Below, one piece after another: positions 1-9,270 of a stretch of 64,000 nucleotides of DNA (positions are counted from its first letter, which is position 1; every line of letters starts with the position of its first letter). Below the pieces are notes generated by a model. It was not told the DNA's origin. It was given only the letters and a program-made list of their open reading frames with translations, and searched no databases. The stretch comes from an uncultured Sulfitobacter sp. (GTDB taxonomy: Bacteria; Pseudomonadota; Alphaproteobacteria; Rhodobacterales; Rhodobacteraceae): assembly GCF_947499945.1 (NCBI RefSeq), contig NZ_CANMQD010000004.1:248001-312000 (forward strand), read 5' to 3'. The translations under genes and the position numbers were made by a program.

Positions 1-244
1 AGAAGTTACCAAAGACATGGGCATGCTCAAGCATTTCGCCCTCACCAACCCATTTTCGGAAAGTTTCCTCGGTGACAAAGCGGTAGTCTTTTCCGTCCAC
101 TTCCCCTGCACGCGGCTCCCGCGTGGTTGCAGAGACAGAAAAGCTCAATGTGTCATCCCACACCATCAACCGCTTGGCCAAGGTAGATTTGCCCGCACCC
201 GAGGGCGAGGACAGAATGATCAAAAGGCCGCGACGCTGGTTCAT
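1..244 (-). CDS. gmk: Guanylate kinase, N-terminal part (gene runs off the window)
   Basis: This is the first 81 codons of guanylate kinase, which phosphorylates GMP to GDP with ATP in the cytoplasm. The protein opens [20 protein letters not shown], so the P-loop lies at about residues 12-19. The GMP-binding stretch [13 protein letters not shown] follows, then the DYRFV segment typical of the family. The start codon is the ATG at 244 and the C-terminal part lies beyond position 1. It is only 3 bases downstream of the yicC stop, the usual yicC-gmk pairing, so the two are probably co-transcribed. Identity is clear; only the end is missing. Confidence 0.95.
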   Translation of the reverse strand, partial: MNQRRGLLIILSSPSGAGKSTLAKRLMVWDDTLSFSVSATTREPRAGEVDGKDYRFVTEETFRKWVGEGEMLEHAHVFGNF

Positions 245-247
245 ATC

Positions 248-1138
248 TTACTCCACATTCTGCACTTGCTCGCGCAACTGGTCGATCACCGCTTTGAGCG
301 CAAGGCCCACCCGCGTCAGACCACTGTTTTGCGCCTTGGCACACAGCGTATTGGCCTCACGGTTGAACTCTTGCATCAGGAAATCCAGCTTTCGCCCGAT
401 GGGTCCATCTGCATCCAGCAACGCCCGAGCCGCAACCACATGCGCACCAAGGCGGTCAATTTCTTCGGTAATGTCCGCTTTTACAGCAATCATGGCAAGC
501 TCGGCCGCGATGCGGTCAGGCTCGATCCCTTCAATATTGTCCATCACGCGCCCGAGGTTGCGCTTGAGCGCTGCCGCACTCTCTATGCTGCGCGCCTGCG
601 CCAGTGTTACCGCCTCATCGGTCAACGCTTCGATCTGGTCGAGTTGATCGCGCATAACTGTCTCAAGCGCGGCACCTTCAGCGCTTCGCATTGTGTTGAA
701 TGCTCTCAGAACTTCCGTGAACTCCGCCAGAAGTGCAGAAGACAATTCTTCGTTGTTATCCTCAAGGACTGCTTGTTCCAGAACGCCGCGCATGGTTACG
801 ATGTCCGTTGCTTTGGAAGGGGCCAGCGAGACCCCCGCATCCATCGCTGCCATCTCGATCCGCCCTAGAGCCTCAAGCACCGAGGCAAGCTGCGTCTCGT
901 TCACGGCCAGTGCACCGCCACCCTCTTCGCGCACAACCCGTAACCCCAAGGTCACATTGCCGCGCGCGATGTCTGCCACAGCCGCTTTGCGCAGGCCCGC
1001 TTCGAGCCCGGGTATCCAGTCAGGCACGCGAATGCGCAGGTCCAACCCCTTGCCATTGACCGCCCGCAATTCCCAGCTCCAGCTGTGCGGTCCCAGTGCG
1101 CCCGCTTTTGTGGCAAAGCCCGTCATTGACCTGATCAT
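248..1138 (-). CDS. yicC: YicC family endoribonuclease
   Basis: A 296-residue YicC protein; the family has been described as endoribonucleases. The protein starts MIRSMTGFA, the hallmark N-terminus of the family, and ends with the DUF1732-type tail GLALKAVIDQLREQVQNVE. The ATG at 1138 is chosen because family members begin exactly there; an in-frame start at 1201 would add 21 unconserved residues. The middle is helical and rich in Glu and Ala. It directly precedes gmk, a conserved gene order in proteobacteria. Confidence 0.93.
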   Translation of the reverse strand: MIRSMTGFATKAGALGPHSWSWELRAVNGKGLDLRIRVPDWIPGLEAGLRKAAVADIARGNVTLGLRVVREEGGGALAVNETQLASVLEALGRIEMAAMDAGVSLAPSKATDIVTMRGVLEQAVLEDNNEELSSALLAEFTEVLRAFNTMRSAEGAALETVMRDQLDQIEALTDEAVTLAQARSIESAAALKRNLGRVMDNIEGIEPDRIAAELAMIAVKADITEEIDRLGAHVVAARALLDADGPIGRKLDFLMQEFNREANTLCAKAQNSGLTRVGLALKAVIDQLREQVQNVE

Positions 1139-1416
1139 TCCAGCACACCCTTTAAATTCACCTTTGGTTTTGGAATAGGTTTTTTTCCCCCTTATCTGCA
1201 AGCCCCTTCACCCCCAATTAAACGATGAGGCTACCATAACGATATTAACCTTTATGACTGAAATATGACCAATCTGGGGCAACCGATGCTAGAACTGCCT
1301 TATCGACGGACACTGCACAGAACGTGCATTCAGGCCAAAAGTCGCTTGAACGCTATGATTGCTGCGGAAATCCGCCCGTCTCCCCCAATACGCACGTCAC
1401 CCAGAGGAGAGCTTTA

Positions 1417-2118
1417 ATGGACAATTCGAGTGAAACCCAACACAATGTCGTAACTATGTCAGACCAGAAACCTCACAGCGGTTACGCAGCTTTGTCCATC
1501 GTGGAAGCCTATTGGGACGCGCTACGTGCAGGCCGTGAAATGCCCAAACGCGCCGAGATTGATCCGCGCGGCATCGAGAGTGCGCTGGAGAATACCTTTA
1601 TTCTGGAGCGTGTTGCCCCTGGCGTCGCGCGGCTGCGCATCGCAGGCAGTCATTTGCACGATATCATGGGCATGGAAGCACGCGGCATGCCGCTCACGGC
1701 CTTTTTCGAGCAGGATGCACGGATCAAAGTCGCAGGCCTGTTGGAAGAGGTTTTCCAGACTCCCGCCACAGCGCATGTCACAATGCGTTCTGGTGGCAAT
1801 TTGGGCCAGCCTGCCCTTGAGGCGCGAATGATCTTGCTCCCGCTCAAGAGTGATCTAGGCGATGTGAGCCGAATTTTGGGCTGTATGGTATGTTTGGGCC
1901 AATTGGGCACCGTGCCGCGCCGCTTCGACTTGACCAATATTTCTGTCCACCGCCTTGGCTTGGCACCGTTGGTTGAGCCCCAGCCAGATCCGGTCCGGGA
2001 GGAGTTCAGCGCACCGCAAATGCCATTTACACCGCAACCAATGAGTGCCGCAATCGATACTGAAGGCAGCGGAAAAAAACGCCCACCTTACCTGCGACTG
2101 GTCAAAAGCGACGAATAA
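1417..2118 (+). CDS. PAS-domain protein (PAS_5 type), function unknown
   Basis: A 233-residue soluble protein. Residues about 25-165 look like the alphaproteobacterial PAS_5 domain: an AYWDALRAGREMPKRAEIDP opening, then FILERVAPGVARLRIAG and a later GCMVCLGQLG strand. The C-terminal 60 residues are Pro-rich and probably disordered, ending in a basic KKRPPYLRLVKSDE tail. The ATG at 1417 is chosen because AGGAGA lies 8 bases upstream; an earlier in-frame start at 1324 has no such site. There is no output domain, so signalling must go through a partner. The gene stands alone and is followed by a terminator hairpin. Confidence 0.8.
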   Translation: MDNSSETQHNVVTMSDQKPHSGYAALSIVEAYWDALRAGREMPKRAEIDPRGIESALENTFILERVAPGVARLRIAGSHLHDIMGMEARGMPLTAFFEQDARIKVAGLLEEVFQTPATAHVTMRSGGNLGQPALEARMILLPLKSDLGDVSRILGCMVCLGQLGTVPRRFDLTNISVHRLGLAPLVEPQPDPVREEFSAPQMPFTPQPMSAAIDTEGSGKKRPPYLRLVKSDE

Positions 2119-2124
2119 GCAGAC

Positions 2125-2160
2125 TGCGGCAGGACACAATGGCCCTGCCGCAATAGTTTT
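2125..2160 (+). terminator. Rho-independent terminator after the PAS gene
   Basis: A 9-bp perfect stem (TGCGGCAGG with CCTGCCGCA) with a 10-base loop is followed by ATAGTTTT. It lies 7 bases after the PAS gene stop and between that gene and the convergent DAHP synthase. The T-run is only on the plus-strand side. Confidence 0.75.
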
Positions 2161-2162
2161 AA

Positions 2163-3533
2163 TCAACCTGCTGCTTTTGCCGCTTCACGGCCACGGCGGG
2201 TCGAAAGTTCTTCAGCAACCAAAAAGGCCAACTCAAGCGATTGGCTTGCGTTCAGGCGCGGGTCACAGGCTGTGTGATACCGGTTTGACAGATCTTCATC
2301 CGTAACCGCACGTACCCCCCCTGTACATTCTGTCACATCCTGACCCGTCATCTCGAAGTGCACACCACCGGGAACTGTCCCCTCTGCTGAATGCACGCCA
2401 AAGAATTCACGCACTTCGCGCAGGACACTTTCGAAGGGACGGGTTTTATAGCCCGATGAGGATTTGATCGTGTTGCCGTGCATCGCGTCACAGGTCCAAA
2501 CGACATTGGCCCCCTCTTCCTGCACAGCCTTGATCAAGCGGGGCAAGTGATCGCCAACCGATCCCGCACCAAAGCGGGCGATTAGGGTCAATCGGCCCTC
2601 TTCATTGTCCGGATTCAGCTTGGTCATCAGCTTTTTGAGATCATCCACTTCCATGGACGGACCACACTTCAACCCAATCGGGTTTTGCACGCCCGAAGCG
2701 AACTCAACATGTGCACCGTCAGGCTGACGCGTGCGGTCCCCAATCCAGATCATATGGCCAGAACCCGCAAGCCATTTGCCAGTCTCGGCTTCTTGGCGGC
2801 ACAGCGCCTCTTCATATTCCAGCAACAGAGATTCGTGGCTGGTGTAGAACTCAACCGATTGCAGAGTATGGGCGTTGTCAGGCGACACACCTGCGGCGGC
2901 CATGAAATCAAGTGTGTCGGAAATACGTGCCGCGAGATCGCGGTACTTCGCCGCCTTCTCGCCATCGGTAAAGCCAAGGGTCCAGCCGTGCACTTTGTGC
3001 ACATCCGCATAACCACCCGTCGAGAATGCACGCAGCAGGTTCAACGTCGCCGCCGACTGAGTATAGGCACGCATCATGTTTTCGGGGTTCGGGATACGCG
3101 ATTCAGCTGTGAAAGCGAGATCGTTAATGATGTCACCGCGGTAACTGGGCAGTTCAATCCCGTCCACAGTCTCCATGTTGGCCGAACGCGGCTTGGCGAA
3201 CTGGCCCGCCATACGGCCCACTTTGATTACTGGCACTTTTGCACCGTAGGTGAGAACCACTGCCATTTGCAGCATCACCTTAAACGTGTCGCGGATCATA
3301 TCGGAGCTGAACTGTTCGAAACTTTCGGCGCAATCTCCACCCTGCAATAAAAATGCCTCGCCACGGCCTGCGGCCGCCAGATGCTTGCGCAAGCGGCGTG
3401 CCTCACCCGCAAAGACCAAAACAGGATATCGCGACAGCTGCTCTTCAACAGCTTTCAAGGCAGCCTGATCAGGGTAGTCAGGCATTTGAATCCGTGGCTT
3501 AGAACGCCAGCTCGATTTGCTCCAGGTCGTCAT
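2163..3533 (-). CDS. aroG: 3-deoxy-7-phosphoheptulonate synthase, class II
   Basis: A 456-residue class II (plant-type) DAHP synthase. It condenses phosphoenolpyruvate and erythrose 4-phosphate, the first step of the shikimate pathway. Family signatures are [15 protein letters not shown] at about residues 61-75, [13 protein letters not shown], the SYRGDIIND segment and the late CDAMHGNT and [15 protein letters not shown] motifs with their metal and substrate residues. The length is normal for the class. The start at 3533 gives the usual Trp-rich N-terminus ([18 protein letters not shown]). The gene is alone on its strand, convergent with the PAS gene and divergent from the GlxA-type regulator. 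The symbol aroG is used loosely; class II enzymes are also called aroF or aroA(II). Confidence 0.95.
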   Translation of the reverse strand: MTTWSKSSWRSKPRIQMPDYPDQAALKAVEEQLSRYPVLVFAGEARRLRKHLAAAGRGEAFLLQGGDCAESFEQFSSDMIRDTFKVMLQMAVVLTYGAKVPVIKVGRMAGQFAKPRSANMETVDGIELPSYRGDIINDLAFTAESRIPNPENMMRAYTQSAATLNLLRAFSTGGYADVHKVHGWTLGFTDGEKAAKYRDLAARISDTLDFMAAAGVSPDNAHTLQSVEFYTSHESLLLEYEEALCRQEAETGKWLAGSGHMIWIGDRTRQPDGAHVEFASGVQNPIGLKCGPSMEVDDLKKLMTKLNPDNEEGRLTLIARFGAGSVGDHLPRLIKAVQEEGANVVWTCDAMHGNTIKSSSGYKTRPFESVLREVREFFGVHSAEGTVPGGVHFEMTGQDVTECTGGVRAVTDEDLSNRYHTACDPRLNASQSLELAFLVAEELSTRRGREAAKAAG

Positions 3534-3715
3534 AACTCATGCTCCGGTCGTTGGCGCGGCGCCGAATGTTGGCGCAAACGCAGTGTAAGTTTATAGCTAT
3601 ACAAAACATGAACCCCAGTGGCCATAACCCATTTCATCGCTTGACCTCGCAACATCCCTCATGCCCTAGTAACGCACTGTAAATCTATTTAACCCGTAGC
3701 ACGCTGGATTTTTAA

Positions 3716-4720
3716 GTGGCCCAAGCCCCTCACGCCCAACGCATTCCCCGCGATCAAGACAAGCCGCGCCGCTTTGTCTTTGTGCTGTTGGACAATTTCA
3801 GTCTGCTGTGCTTCTCCACAGCGATAGAGAGCTTGCGCATCGCCAACCGAATGGCGGGGCGCACTTTGTATGAGTGGACGGTGATCGGCGAAGGTGGCGT
3901 TTCGGCGACCTGTTCCGCGGGCACGGTGTTTCAGCTCGACAGTGATCTCGACGAAATGAGCCGTGATGATACGATCATGGTATGCTCGGGCATAGACGTG
4001 CAAAGTGCGACAACAAAAAAAGTTCTGGCGTGGCTGCGCCGTGAGGCCCGTAAAGGTCTGATCATCGGCGGCTTGTGTACGGGTGCCTATAGTCTGGCCA
4101 AGGCTGGATTGCTCGACGGGAAACGCGCCACAATCCATTGGGAAAATCAGGACAGTTTTGCCGAGGAATTCGAAGAGGTGACTCTGACCAAGTCGGTTTT
4201 TGTGGTGGATAACAACCGCATGACCACAGCGGGCGGGACCTCCTCCATTGATCTCATGCTCAAGATCATTGCCGATGACGAGGGTGAAGATCTGGCCAAT
4301 GCTGTCGCGGACCAGCTCATCTACAGCTCCATCCGCACCGACCAAGACACACAGCGCCTAAGCGTGCCCACCCGTATCGGTGTGCGTCACCCGAAGCTGT
4401 CTGCTGTAATCCAGATTATGGAAGCCAACATCGAAGAGCCGATCAGCCCGTCGATATTGGCCCAAGACGTCGGCATGTCCACGCGCCAGTTGGAGCGCTT
4501 GTTCCGCCGCTATCTCAACCGCTCGCCCAAGCGGTACTATATGGAACTGCGTTTGCAGAAAGCGCGTAACTTGTTGATGCAAACAGACATGAGCGTTATC
4601 AACGTGGCCCTCGCTTGCGGCTTTGCCTCGCCCTCGCATTTTTCCAAATGCTACCGTGCGCATTATGACAACACCCCCTACCGCGAGCGCGGAAGCCACG
4701 CGGCGCGTCTGTCGATTTGA
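3716..4720 (+). CDS. GlxA family transcriptional regulator (DJ-1/PfpI-like plus AraC HTH)
   Basis: A 334-residue regulator. Residues about 18-185 form a DJ-1/PfpI-like sensor domain with the nucleophile-elbow motif GGLCTGAYSLAKAG. Residues about 225-325 form an AraC-type double helix-turn-helix (SILAQDVGMSTRQLERLFRR, then VALACGFASPSHFSKCY). Related proteins control choline, carnitine and arginine catabolism; the effector here cannot be read. The start is GTG at 3716, with no clear Shine-Dalgarno sequence in front, so a leaderless message is possible. The stop overlaps the start of the next gene (TTGA). Confidence 0.88.
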   Translation: MAQAPHAQRIPRDQDKPRRFVFVLLDNFSLLCFSTAIESLRIANRMAGRTLYEWTVIGEGGVSATCSAGTVFQLDSDLDEMSRDDTIMVCSGIDVQSATTKKVLAWLRREARKGLIIGGLCTGAYSLAKAGLLDGKRATIHWENQDSFAEEFEEVTLTKSVFVVDNNRMTTAGGTSSIDLMLKIIADDEGEDLANAVADQLIYSSIRTDQDTQRLSVPTRIGVRHPKLSAVIQIMEANIEEPISPSILAQDVGMSTRQLERLFRRYLNRSPKRYYMELRLQKARNLLMQTDMSVINVALACGFASPSHFSKCYRAHYDNTPYRERGSHAARLSI

Positions 4721-5820
4721 AGACAGCACTGCGCATCTTTGCCATCGTGATTGCACTGGGTGCAGGATTGCTGCTTTCCGTCATGTTGGCGTTTGGCGGC
4801 CCCAACTACTACGGACTGCGCCCCCATGCGGTCAAGGCGGGGTTGGACTCGCATGACCTGTCCGATCTCACAGCCCTCGCGCAATATGGCCCTGTCAGTG
4901 GCATCATCAGCTATGACGCGTGGTATGAGGGGCGTAATGGGCTAACGGGTTGGTTCCTGTTGCCCATTGATCAGGCGGAGGACCTCGAATTCAACGTCAA
5001 CGGTCAACTTGATCCCACCCTCGCTGCATACTTTGGCGCGCCACCACGCCGCTGCAAGGGCACTGGACTGCCGGAAAAGATGATCCGCGCAGTTGAGCCG
5101 GAGCGAAACCAGTCAGGCTTTCTCGGACGCTCCACCTGTACGCGCAGCAAGATGGACATCCGCGACATCATCGCGGCCAGCAGTCCTGCACAACGGCATG
5201 AGACCGCCATGACCCATGCGGAGCTTTTGGCATTCGATGACCGCGCTAACCCCCTAATGATCCGCGATAATGTCAGGCTCTGGCCCACGCCATATGCCTA
5301 TTACCGCACCATCACGCTTCCCATTATTTGGCAATCTCAGGACCGACGCCCCCACTTCGGCATCAGTGATTTGCGGCAAAAAGCAACTGAACTCGCCGAG
5401 CACCTAAACCGTGAAGGCCATGTTGGTGTGAGGATGCAGATGCAAGAATGGTATCCCCGTTATTTCTCCGATGCAGAGCCGCACCTGCTCCCCTTGGTCC
5501 GCGAGAATAAAACAGTGCTGATTACTGGCATTCGGTTTGCCCGCCTGAGCTTTGTTGTGCTCTGCGCAAGTAACGCAAGGGCGGATTGTGATGCCGTTGA
5601 AGTATCGCAATTGCGCACGGATATTGATGCAGTGCGGGACCAGCGCATTTTACAAGATGCTTTGGCAGGCGAACAACCTCTGCCGGACACCAACATGGTT
5701 TTGCGGCATGTACTTCATGAAAGCGACCTTGAAGGAAGCACCATACTTGCCCCTACGTCGGAAGAGCGGCGCTTTTCAGTGACTTGGTATGACGCCCGCG
5801 CAACGGCACCGCTTAAATAG
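4717..5820 (+). CDS. Unknown protein with N-terminal signal or membrane anchor
   Basis: A 367-residue protein I do not recognise. Residues about 4-27 are a hydrophobic segment (FAIVIALGAGLLLSVMLAF) ending before GGP, so the rest is probably periplasmic. The body has several Cys (CKGTG, STCTRS, LCASN, ADCDA) that could form disulfides, and a charged helical stretch near residues 210-250. The start is taken as TTG at 4717, because it overlaps the upstream stop (TTGA) and keeps the whole hydrophobic segment; the first in-frame ATG would cut into it. Translational coupling to the GlxA-type regulator suggests a shared physiological theme, but nothing shows what it does. Confidence 0.7.
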   Translation: MKTALRIFAIVIALGAGLLLSVMLAFGGPNYYGLRPHAVKAGLDSHDLSDLTALAQYGPVSGIISYDAWYEGRNGLTGWFLLPIDQAEDLEFNVNGQLDPTLAAYFGAPPRRCKGTGLPEKMIRAVEPERNQSGFLGRSTCTRSKMDIRDIIAASSPAQRHETAMTHAELLAFDDRANPLMIRDNVRLWPTPYAYYRTITLPIIWQSQDRRPHFGISDLRQKATELAEHLNREGHVGVRMQMQEWYPRYFSDAEPHLLPLVRENKTVLITGIRFARLSFVVLCASNARADCDAVEVSQLRTDIDAVRDQRILQDALAGEQPLPDTNMVLRHVLHESDLEGSTILAPTSEERRFSVTWYDARATAPLK

Positions 5821-5971
5821 CCGCCTTGCCATGCTATCGGCCAAAAATCAGGTGATTGTCCCGTATTTGCGAACAAAATAGGGCCAAACGCCCGAAAAAA
5901 TCTGCTTCTCTTTTCGGCAAACCGCGCATAGGCTCGGCCCCGAACATAAAGTTCCAACTTGGGAGAGACAC

Positions 5972-7165
5972 ATGAAAAAGATGCTTATGGCCACAACGGC
6001 TGCAGCACTGGTTGCCACGGGCGCATTCGCCGACGGCCACTCAAAAGAAGTTAAGATCGGTATCCACTTCGGCTTCACCGGCCCGATTGAATCACTGACG
6101 GGTCACATGGCCGATGGCGCCGAACTTGCGATCAAAGAAGTATCCGACAGCGGCATGCTCCTGGATGGTATGACAGCAAGCGGCATGCGGGTTGATTCCG
6201 GCTGCATCGACAACGGTCTGGCAGTGTCAAACGGTGAGCGTCTGATCGCAGATGGCGTCGCGGGCATCGTAGGCTCCGACTGTTCCGGTGTGACAGGCGC
6301 GCTGTTGCAGAACGTCGCCATTCCAAACGGTATGGTTATGATTTCCCCCTCCGCCACGTCACCGGGTCTGACGACTATGGAAGACAACGGCCTGTTCTTT
6401 CGCACGTCCCCATCGGATGCGCGTGAAGGTGAAGTCATGGCAGAAATCTTGCAAGAGCGTGGCATCAAGTCGATCGCTCTGACCTATACAAACAACGACT
6501 ACGGCAAGGGTCTGGCAGACGCGATTGAATCCTCGTTCAAAGCAATCGGCGGCGAAGTAACAATTGTTGCAGCGCACGAAGACGGCAAAGCGGACTACTC
6601 CGCCGAAGTTGGTGCACTTGCATCCGCTGGTGGTGATATCCTCGTCGTTGCAGGTTACCTCGACCAAGGTGGTGCAGGCATCATCAAAGCCGCACTCGAC
6701 GCAGGCGCATGGGAGCAGTTCGGCCTTCCAGGTGGCATGATCGGTGAAGCATTGCCAGCAAACATCGGGCCTGATCTCAACGGTTCATTCGGTCAGATCG
6801 CAGGCTCAGAAGGCCCCGGCATCGAAAACTTTGAAAAGATGGCAGAAGAAGCAGGCTTCCTCGGCGCATCCCCTTATACACCTGAAAGCTATGATGCAGC
6901 GGCGCTGTTGCTCTTGGCCATGCAGGCGGCAGGTTCCACTGATCCGGCCATGTATAAGGACAAGATCCTCGATGTAGCTAACGCACCAGGCGAGAAAATC
7001 TTCCCTGGCGAATTGGGTAAGGCGCTAGAGCTGATCAAAGCTGGCACAGACATCGACTATGTCGGCGCCTCTGCTGTCGAACTGATCGGACCTGGCGAAT
7101 CTGCTGGTACATACCGCATGATCGAAGTTAAGGACGGCGAGAACGCAACTGTCGGCTTTAAATAA
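5972..7165 (+). CDS. livK: Branched-chain amino acid type ABC transporter, substrate-binding protein
   Basis: A 397-residue periplasmic binding protein of the Leu/Ile/Val family (type I fold). The signal peptide is residues 1-20 (MKKMLMATTAAALVATGAFA). VKIGIHFGFTGPIESLTGHM, GIVGSDCSGVTGALLQNVA and the ligand-loop SPSATSPGLT are typical of the family. GGGAGA stands just before the ATG. The substrate cannot be fixed: these systems bind branched amino acids, other amino acids or amides. The livGFHM genes follow, separated by a terminator, so this gene probably makes extra transcript for the abundant binding protein. Confidence 0.9.
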   Translation: MKKMLMATTAAALVATGAFADGHSKEVKIGIHFGFTGPIESLTGHMADGAELAIKEVSDSGMLLDGMTASGMRVDSGCIDNGLAVSNGERLIADGVAGIVGSDCSGVTGALLQNVAIPNGMVMISPSATSPGLTTMEDNGLFFRTSPSDAREGEVMAEILQERGIKSIALTYTNNDYGKGLADAIESSFKAIGGEVTIVAAHEDGKADYSAEVGALASAGGDILVVAGYLDQGGAGIIKAALDAGAWEQFGLPGGMIGEALPANIGPDLNGSFGQIAGSEGPGIENFEKMAEEAGFLGASPYTPESYDAAALLLLAMQAAGSTDPAMYKDKILDVANAPGEKIFPGELGKALELIKAGTDIDYVGASAVELIGPGESAGTYRMIEVKDGENATVGFK

Positions 7166-7192
7166 ACACTTTGCCCCTTGGGCATGACATTG

Positions 7193-7223
7193 AAACAGCC
7201 CGGGATTTTCTCGGGCTGTTTTT
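7193..7223 (+). terminator. Terminator or attenuator between livK and livG
   Basis: A 9-bp stem (AACAGCCCG with CGGGCTGTT) is followed by TTTTTA. It is placed 28 bases after livK and 54 bases before livG on the same strand, so some transcripts probably stop here and leave more binding-protein message than transporter message. Confidence 0.85.
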
Positions 7224-7277
7224 ATAAGGACTGGAGCGCGTCCACAGAGACGGGCCAAGTATACGGGGATAGAACAT

Positions 7278-8060
7278 ATGATCGTCGTTGACGATTTACA
7301 CAAACATTTCGGGGGCTTCCATGCCGTTGATGGCGCAAGCCTCACGATTGAAGAAGGCTCCATTACTGGTCTGATTGGCCCCAACGGTGCCGGAAAAACC
7401 ACTCTTTTCAACGTAATAGCAGGCGTTCTTCAACCGACGTCCGGTCGGGTGATGATGGACGGTGAGGATATCACCGGCCTGCCGCCGCACACGCTGTTTC
7501 ATAAGGGCTTGCTGCGCACGTTCCAGATCGCGCATGAGTTCCATTCGATGACCTGTCGCGAGAACCTGATGATGGTACCGGGCGGTCAATCGGGTGAGAC
7601 GCTGTGGAACACATGGTTTGGCCGCAAACGCATCGCCAATGAGGAACGCGCCCTGCGCGCAAAAGCCGACGAAGTGCTGGAATTCCTCACAGTCGAGCAT
7701 CTGGCCGATCAAAAAGCGGGGCAAATTTCTGGTGGGCAGAAAAAACTGCTGGAACTGGGCCGTACCATGATGGTGGATGCCAAAATCGTATTCCTTGACG
7801 AGGTCGGTGCGGGTGTGAACCGCACGCTGCTCAACACCATCGGGGACGCCATCCTGCGCTTGAACATGGAGCGCGGATATACTTTTGTCGTGATCGAACA
7901 TGACATGGATTTCATCGGGCGCTTGTGTGATCCCGTGATCTGTATGGCCGAGGGCCGCGTGCTGGCCACCGGCACCCTGCCCGAAATCAAGGCAAACGAG
8001 CAGGTGATTGAAGCCTACCTCGGCACCGGTCTCAAGAACAAAGAACAGGTGGGCGCATGA
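7278..8060 (+). CDS. livG: ABC transporter ATP-binding protein LivG
   Basis: A 260-residue ATPase subunit of the amino acid ABC transporter on the cytoplasmic face. The Walker A motif GPNGAGKTT is at residues 34-42, the ABC signature ISGGQKK near 153-159, and the Walker B segment IVFLDEVGAGVN near 172-183. The H-loop is in VVIEHDMDFIG. The usual DEPAAG after Walker B reads DEVGAG here, a mild departure. The last codons overlap livF (ATGA), showing translational coupling. Confidence 0.93.
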   Translation: MIVVDDLHKHFGGFHAVDGASLTIEEGSITGLIGPNGAGKTTLFNVIAGVLQPTSGRVMMDGEDITGLPPHTLFHKGLLRTFQIAHEFHSMTCRENLMMVPGGQSGETLWNTWFGRKRIANEERALRAKADEVLEFLTVEHLADQKAGQISGGQKKLLELGRTMMVDAKIVFLDEVGAGVNRTLLNTIGDAILRLNMERGYTFVVIEHDMDFIGRLCDPVICMAEGRVLATGTLPEIKANEQVIEAYLGTGLKNKEQVGA

Positions 8061-8875
8061 GTGATCCATATGGCGACCGCGGGAACAAAGACCTATCTGT
8101 AGGCAATCCAAAAGGGCAAGGATCGATCATGCCAAAAGCAAGCGGCAAGACACATGCCTCTCCCGGCGGGCCGTTCCTGATTGGCGACACGATGACGGGG
8201 GGGTATGGCAAAGGGCCTGACATTTTGCACAACTGTACCATCGCTGTGGAAAAGGGCGAGATCGCCGTGATTGTTGGCCCGAACGGTGCTGGCAAATCGA
8301 CGGCGATGAAGGCCGTTTTCGGGATGCTGGACGTCCGCTCAGGCTCGGTTCGCCTTGATGGCGAGGACATTACCAGCCTCAGCCCGCAAGCGCGGGTGAG
8401 CAAGGGAATGGGGTTTGTGCCCCAAACTTCAAATATCTTTACCTCCATGACGGTTGAAGAGAACTTGGAAATGGGCGCCTTCATCCGCCGCGACAATTAT
8501 CTTGACACGATCGAGCAAATTTACGAGCTGTTTCCGATCCTCAAAGACAAACGCTTCCAAGCCGCAGGAGAACTCTCGGGCGGTCAGCGCCAGCAGGTTG
8601 CCGTGGGCCGCGCGTTGATGACGAAACCCAAAGTGCTGATGCTCGACGAGCCTACGGCGGGCGTCAGCCCCATCGTGATGGACGAGTTGTTCGACCGCAT
8701 CATCGAAGTAGCGCGCACGGGTATCCCGATCCTAATGGTGGAACAGAACGCACGCCAAGCGCTTGAGATTGCAGACAAAGGTTATGTTTTGGTTCAGGGC
8801 GCAAATGCATTTACGGGGACTGGCAAAGAACTGCTCGCCGATCCTGAAGTGCGCAAGAGCTTTTTGGGGGGGTAA
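8057..8875 (+). CDS. livF: ABC transporter ATP-binding protein LivF
   Basis: A 272-residue second ATPase subunit. Walker A GPNGAGKST is at residues 74-82, signature LSGGQRQQ and Walker B VLMLDEPTAGVSP follow, and the H-loop region reads ILMVEQNARQALEIAD as in the family. The N-terminus carries about 40 residues more than typical LivF proteins before the first strand, low in complexity and rich in Gly and Lys. A downstream in-frame ATG at 8129 would remove 24 of them. The 8057 start is preferred because it overlaps the livG stop as ATGA. Confidence 0.92.
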   Translation: MSDPYGDRGNKDLSVGNPKGQGSIMPKASGKTHASPGGPFLIGDTMTGGYGKGPDILHNCTIAVEKGEIAVIVGPNGAGKSTAMKAVFGMLDVRSGSVRLDGEDITSLSPQARVSKGMGFVPQTSNIFTSMTVEENLEMGAFIRRDNYLDTIEQIYELFPILKDKRFQAAGELSGGQRQQVAVGRALMTKPKVLMLDEPTAGVSPIVMDELFDRIIEVARTGIPILMVEQNARQALEIADKGYVLVQGANAFTGTGKELLADPEVRKSFLGG

Positions 8876-8877
8876 GG

Positions 8878-9270
8878 ATGACAAACAGCCTTTCAGCTTT
8901 TGCCCTTATTATTTTTGCCGCCACATCCGCATCAGCAAAAGAGGACATTGTGTTTCGTATTGATTGCACTTTTGACCGGGGCACTTCTTTTGCGGATACA
9001 AAAATGTTTTCCGAAGTTTTCAAAACCAGCACGACTTCAACGCACGCTCCTGCAAAGGTAGCAAAAGTTCGGGGGGCGTTGCTTTATGAGATGCCTACGG
9101 ATGTAGGCGTGCGTCAATTTGTCGGAAACATATATGCCAAGGGGCAGTTTTCGACGGTGACAACAGTGTTTGCGGACGGTCAATCCGTGAGAACAACGCT
9201 ACATTACGGTACTGAGGGTTCTCCGCTTAAAGTCACTGCTGAAATCGGCCAATGTGAGGTTGTCGAATAA
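8878..9270 (+). CDS. Small exported protein inside the liv operon, unknown function
   Basis: A 130-residue protein not recognised. Residues 1-20 form a signal peptide (MTNSLSAFALIIFAATSASA), so the mature protein is periplasmic and about 110 residues. It has only two Cys in the mature part, one near the start (RIDCTFDRG) and one near the end (GQCEVVE), placed to make one disulfide, and its pattern suggests beta strands. The start follows livF by 2 bases with GTAAGG just before the ATG, and the stop overlaps livH (TAATGG). It therefore sits fully inside the transporter operon, between ATPase and permease genes. Confidence 0.75.
   Translation: MTNSLSAFALIIFAATSASAKEDIVFRIDCTFDRGTSFADTKMFSEVFKTSTTSTHAPAKVAKVRGALLYEMPTDVGVRQFVGNIYAKGQFSTVTTVFADGQSVRTTLHYGTEGSPLKVTAEIGQCEVVE

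Noticed and set aside
17..868. Long plus-strand open frame opposite yicC
   Set aside because: It lies antisense to the clear yicC gene, has no ribosome site and an Arg/His/Cys-rich composition typical of a shadow frame.
5853..5885. Possible sigma-70 promoter before livK (TTGTCC as -35)
   Set aside because: The -10 position at correct spacing is a poor match, so no promoter was called.
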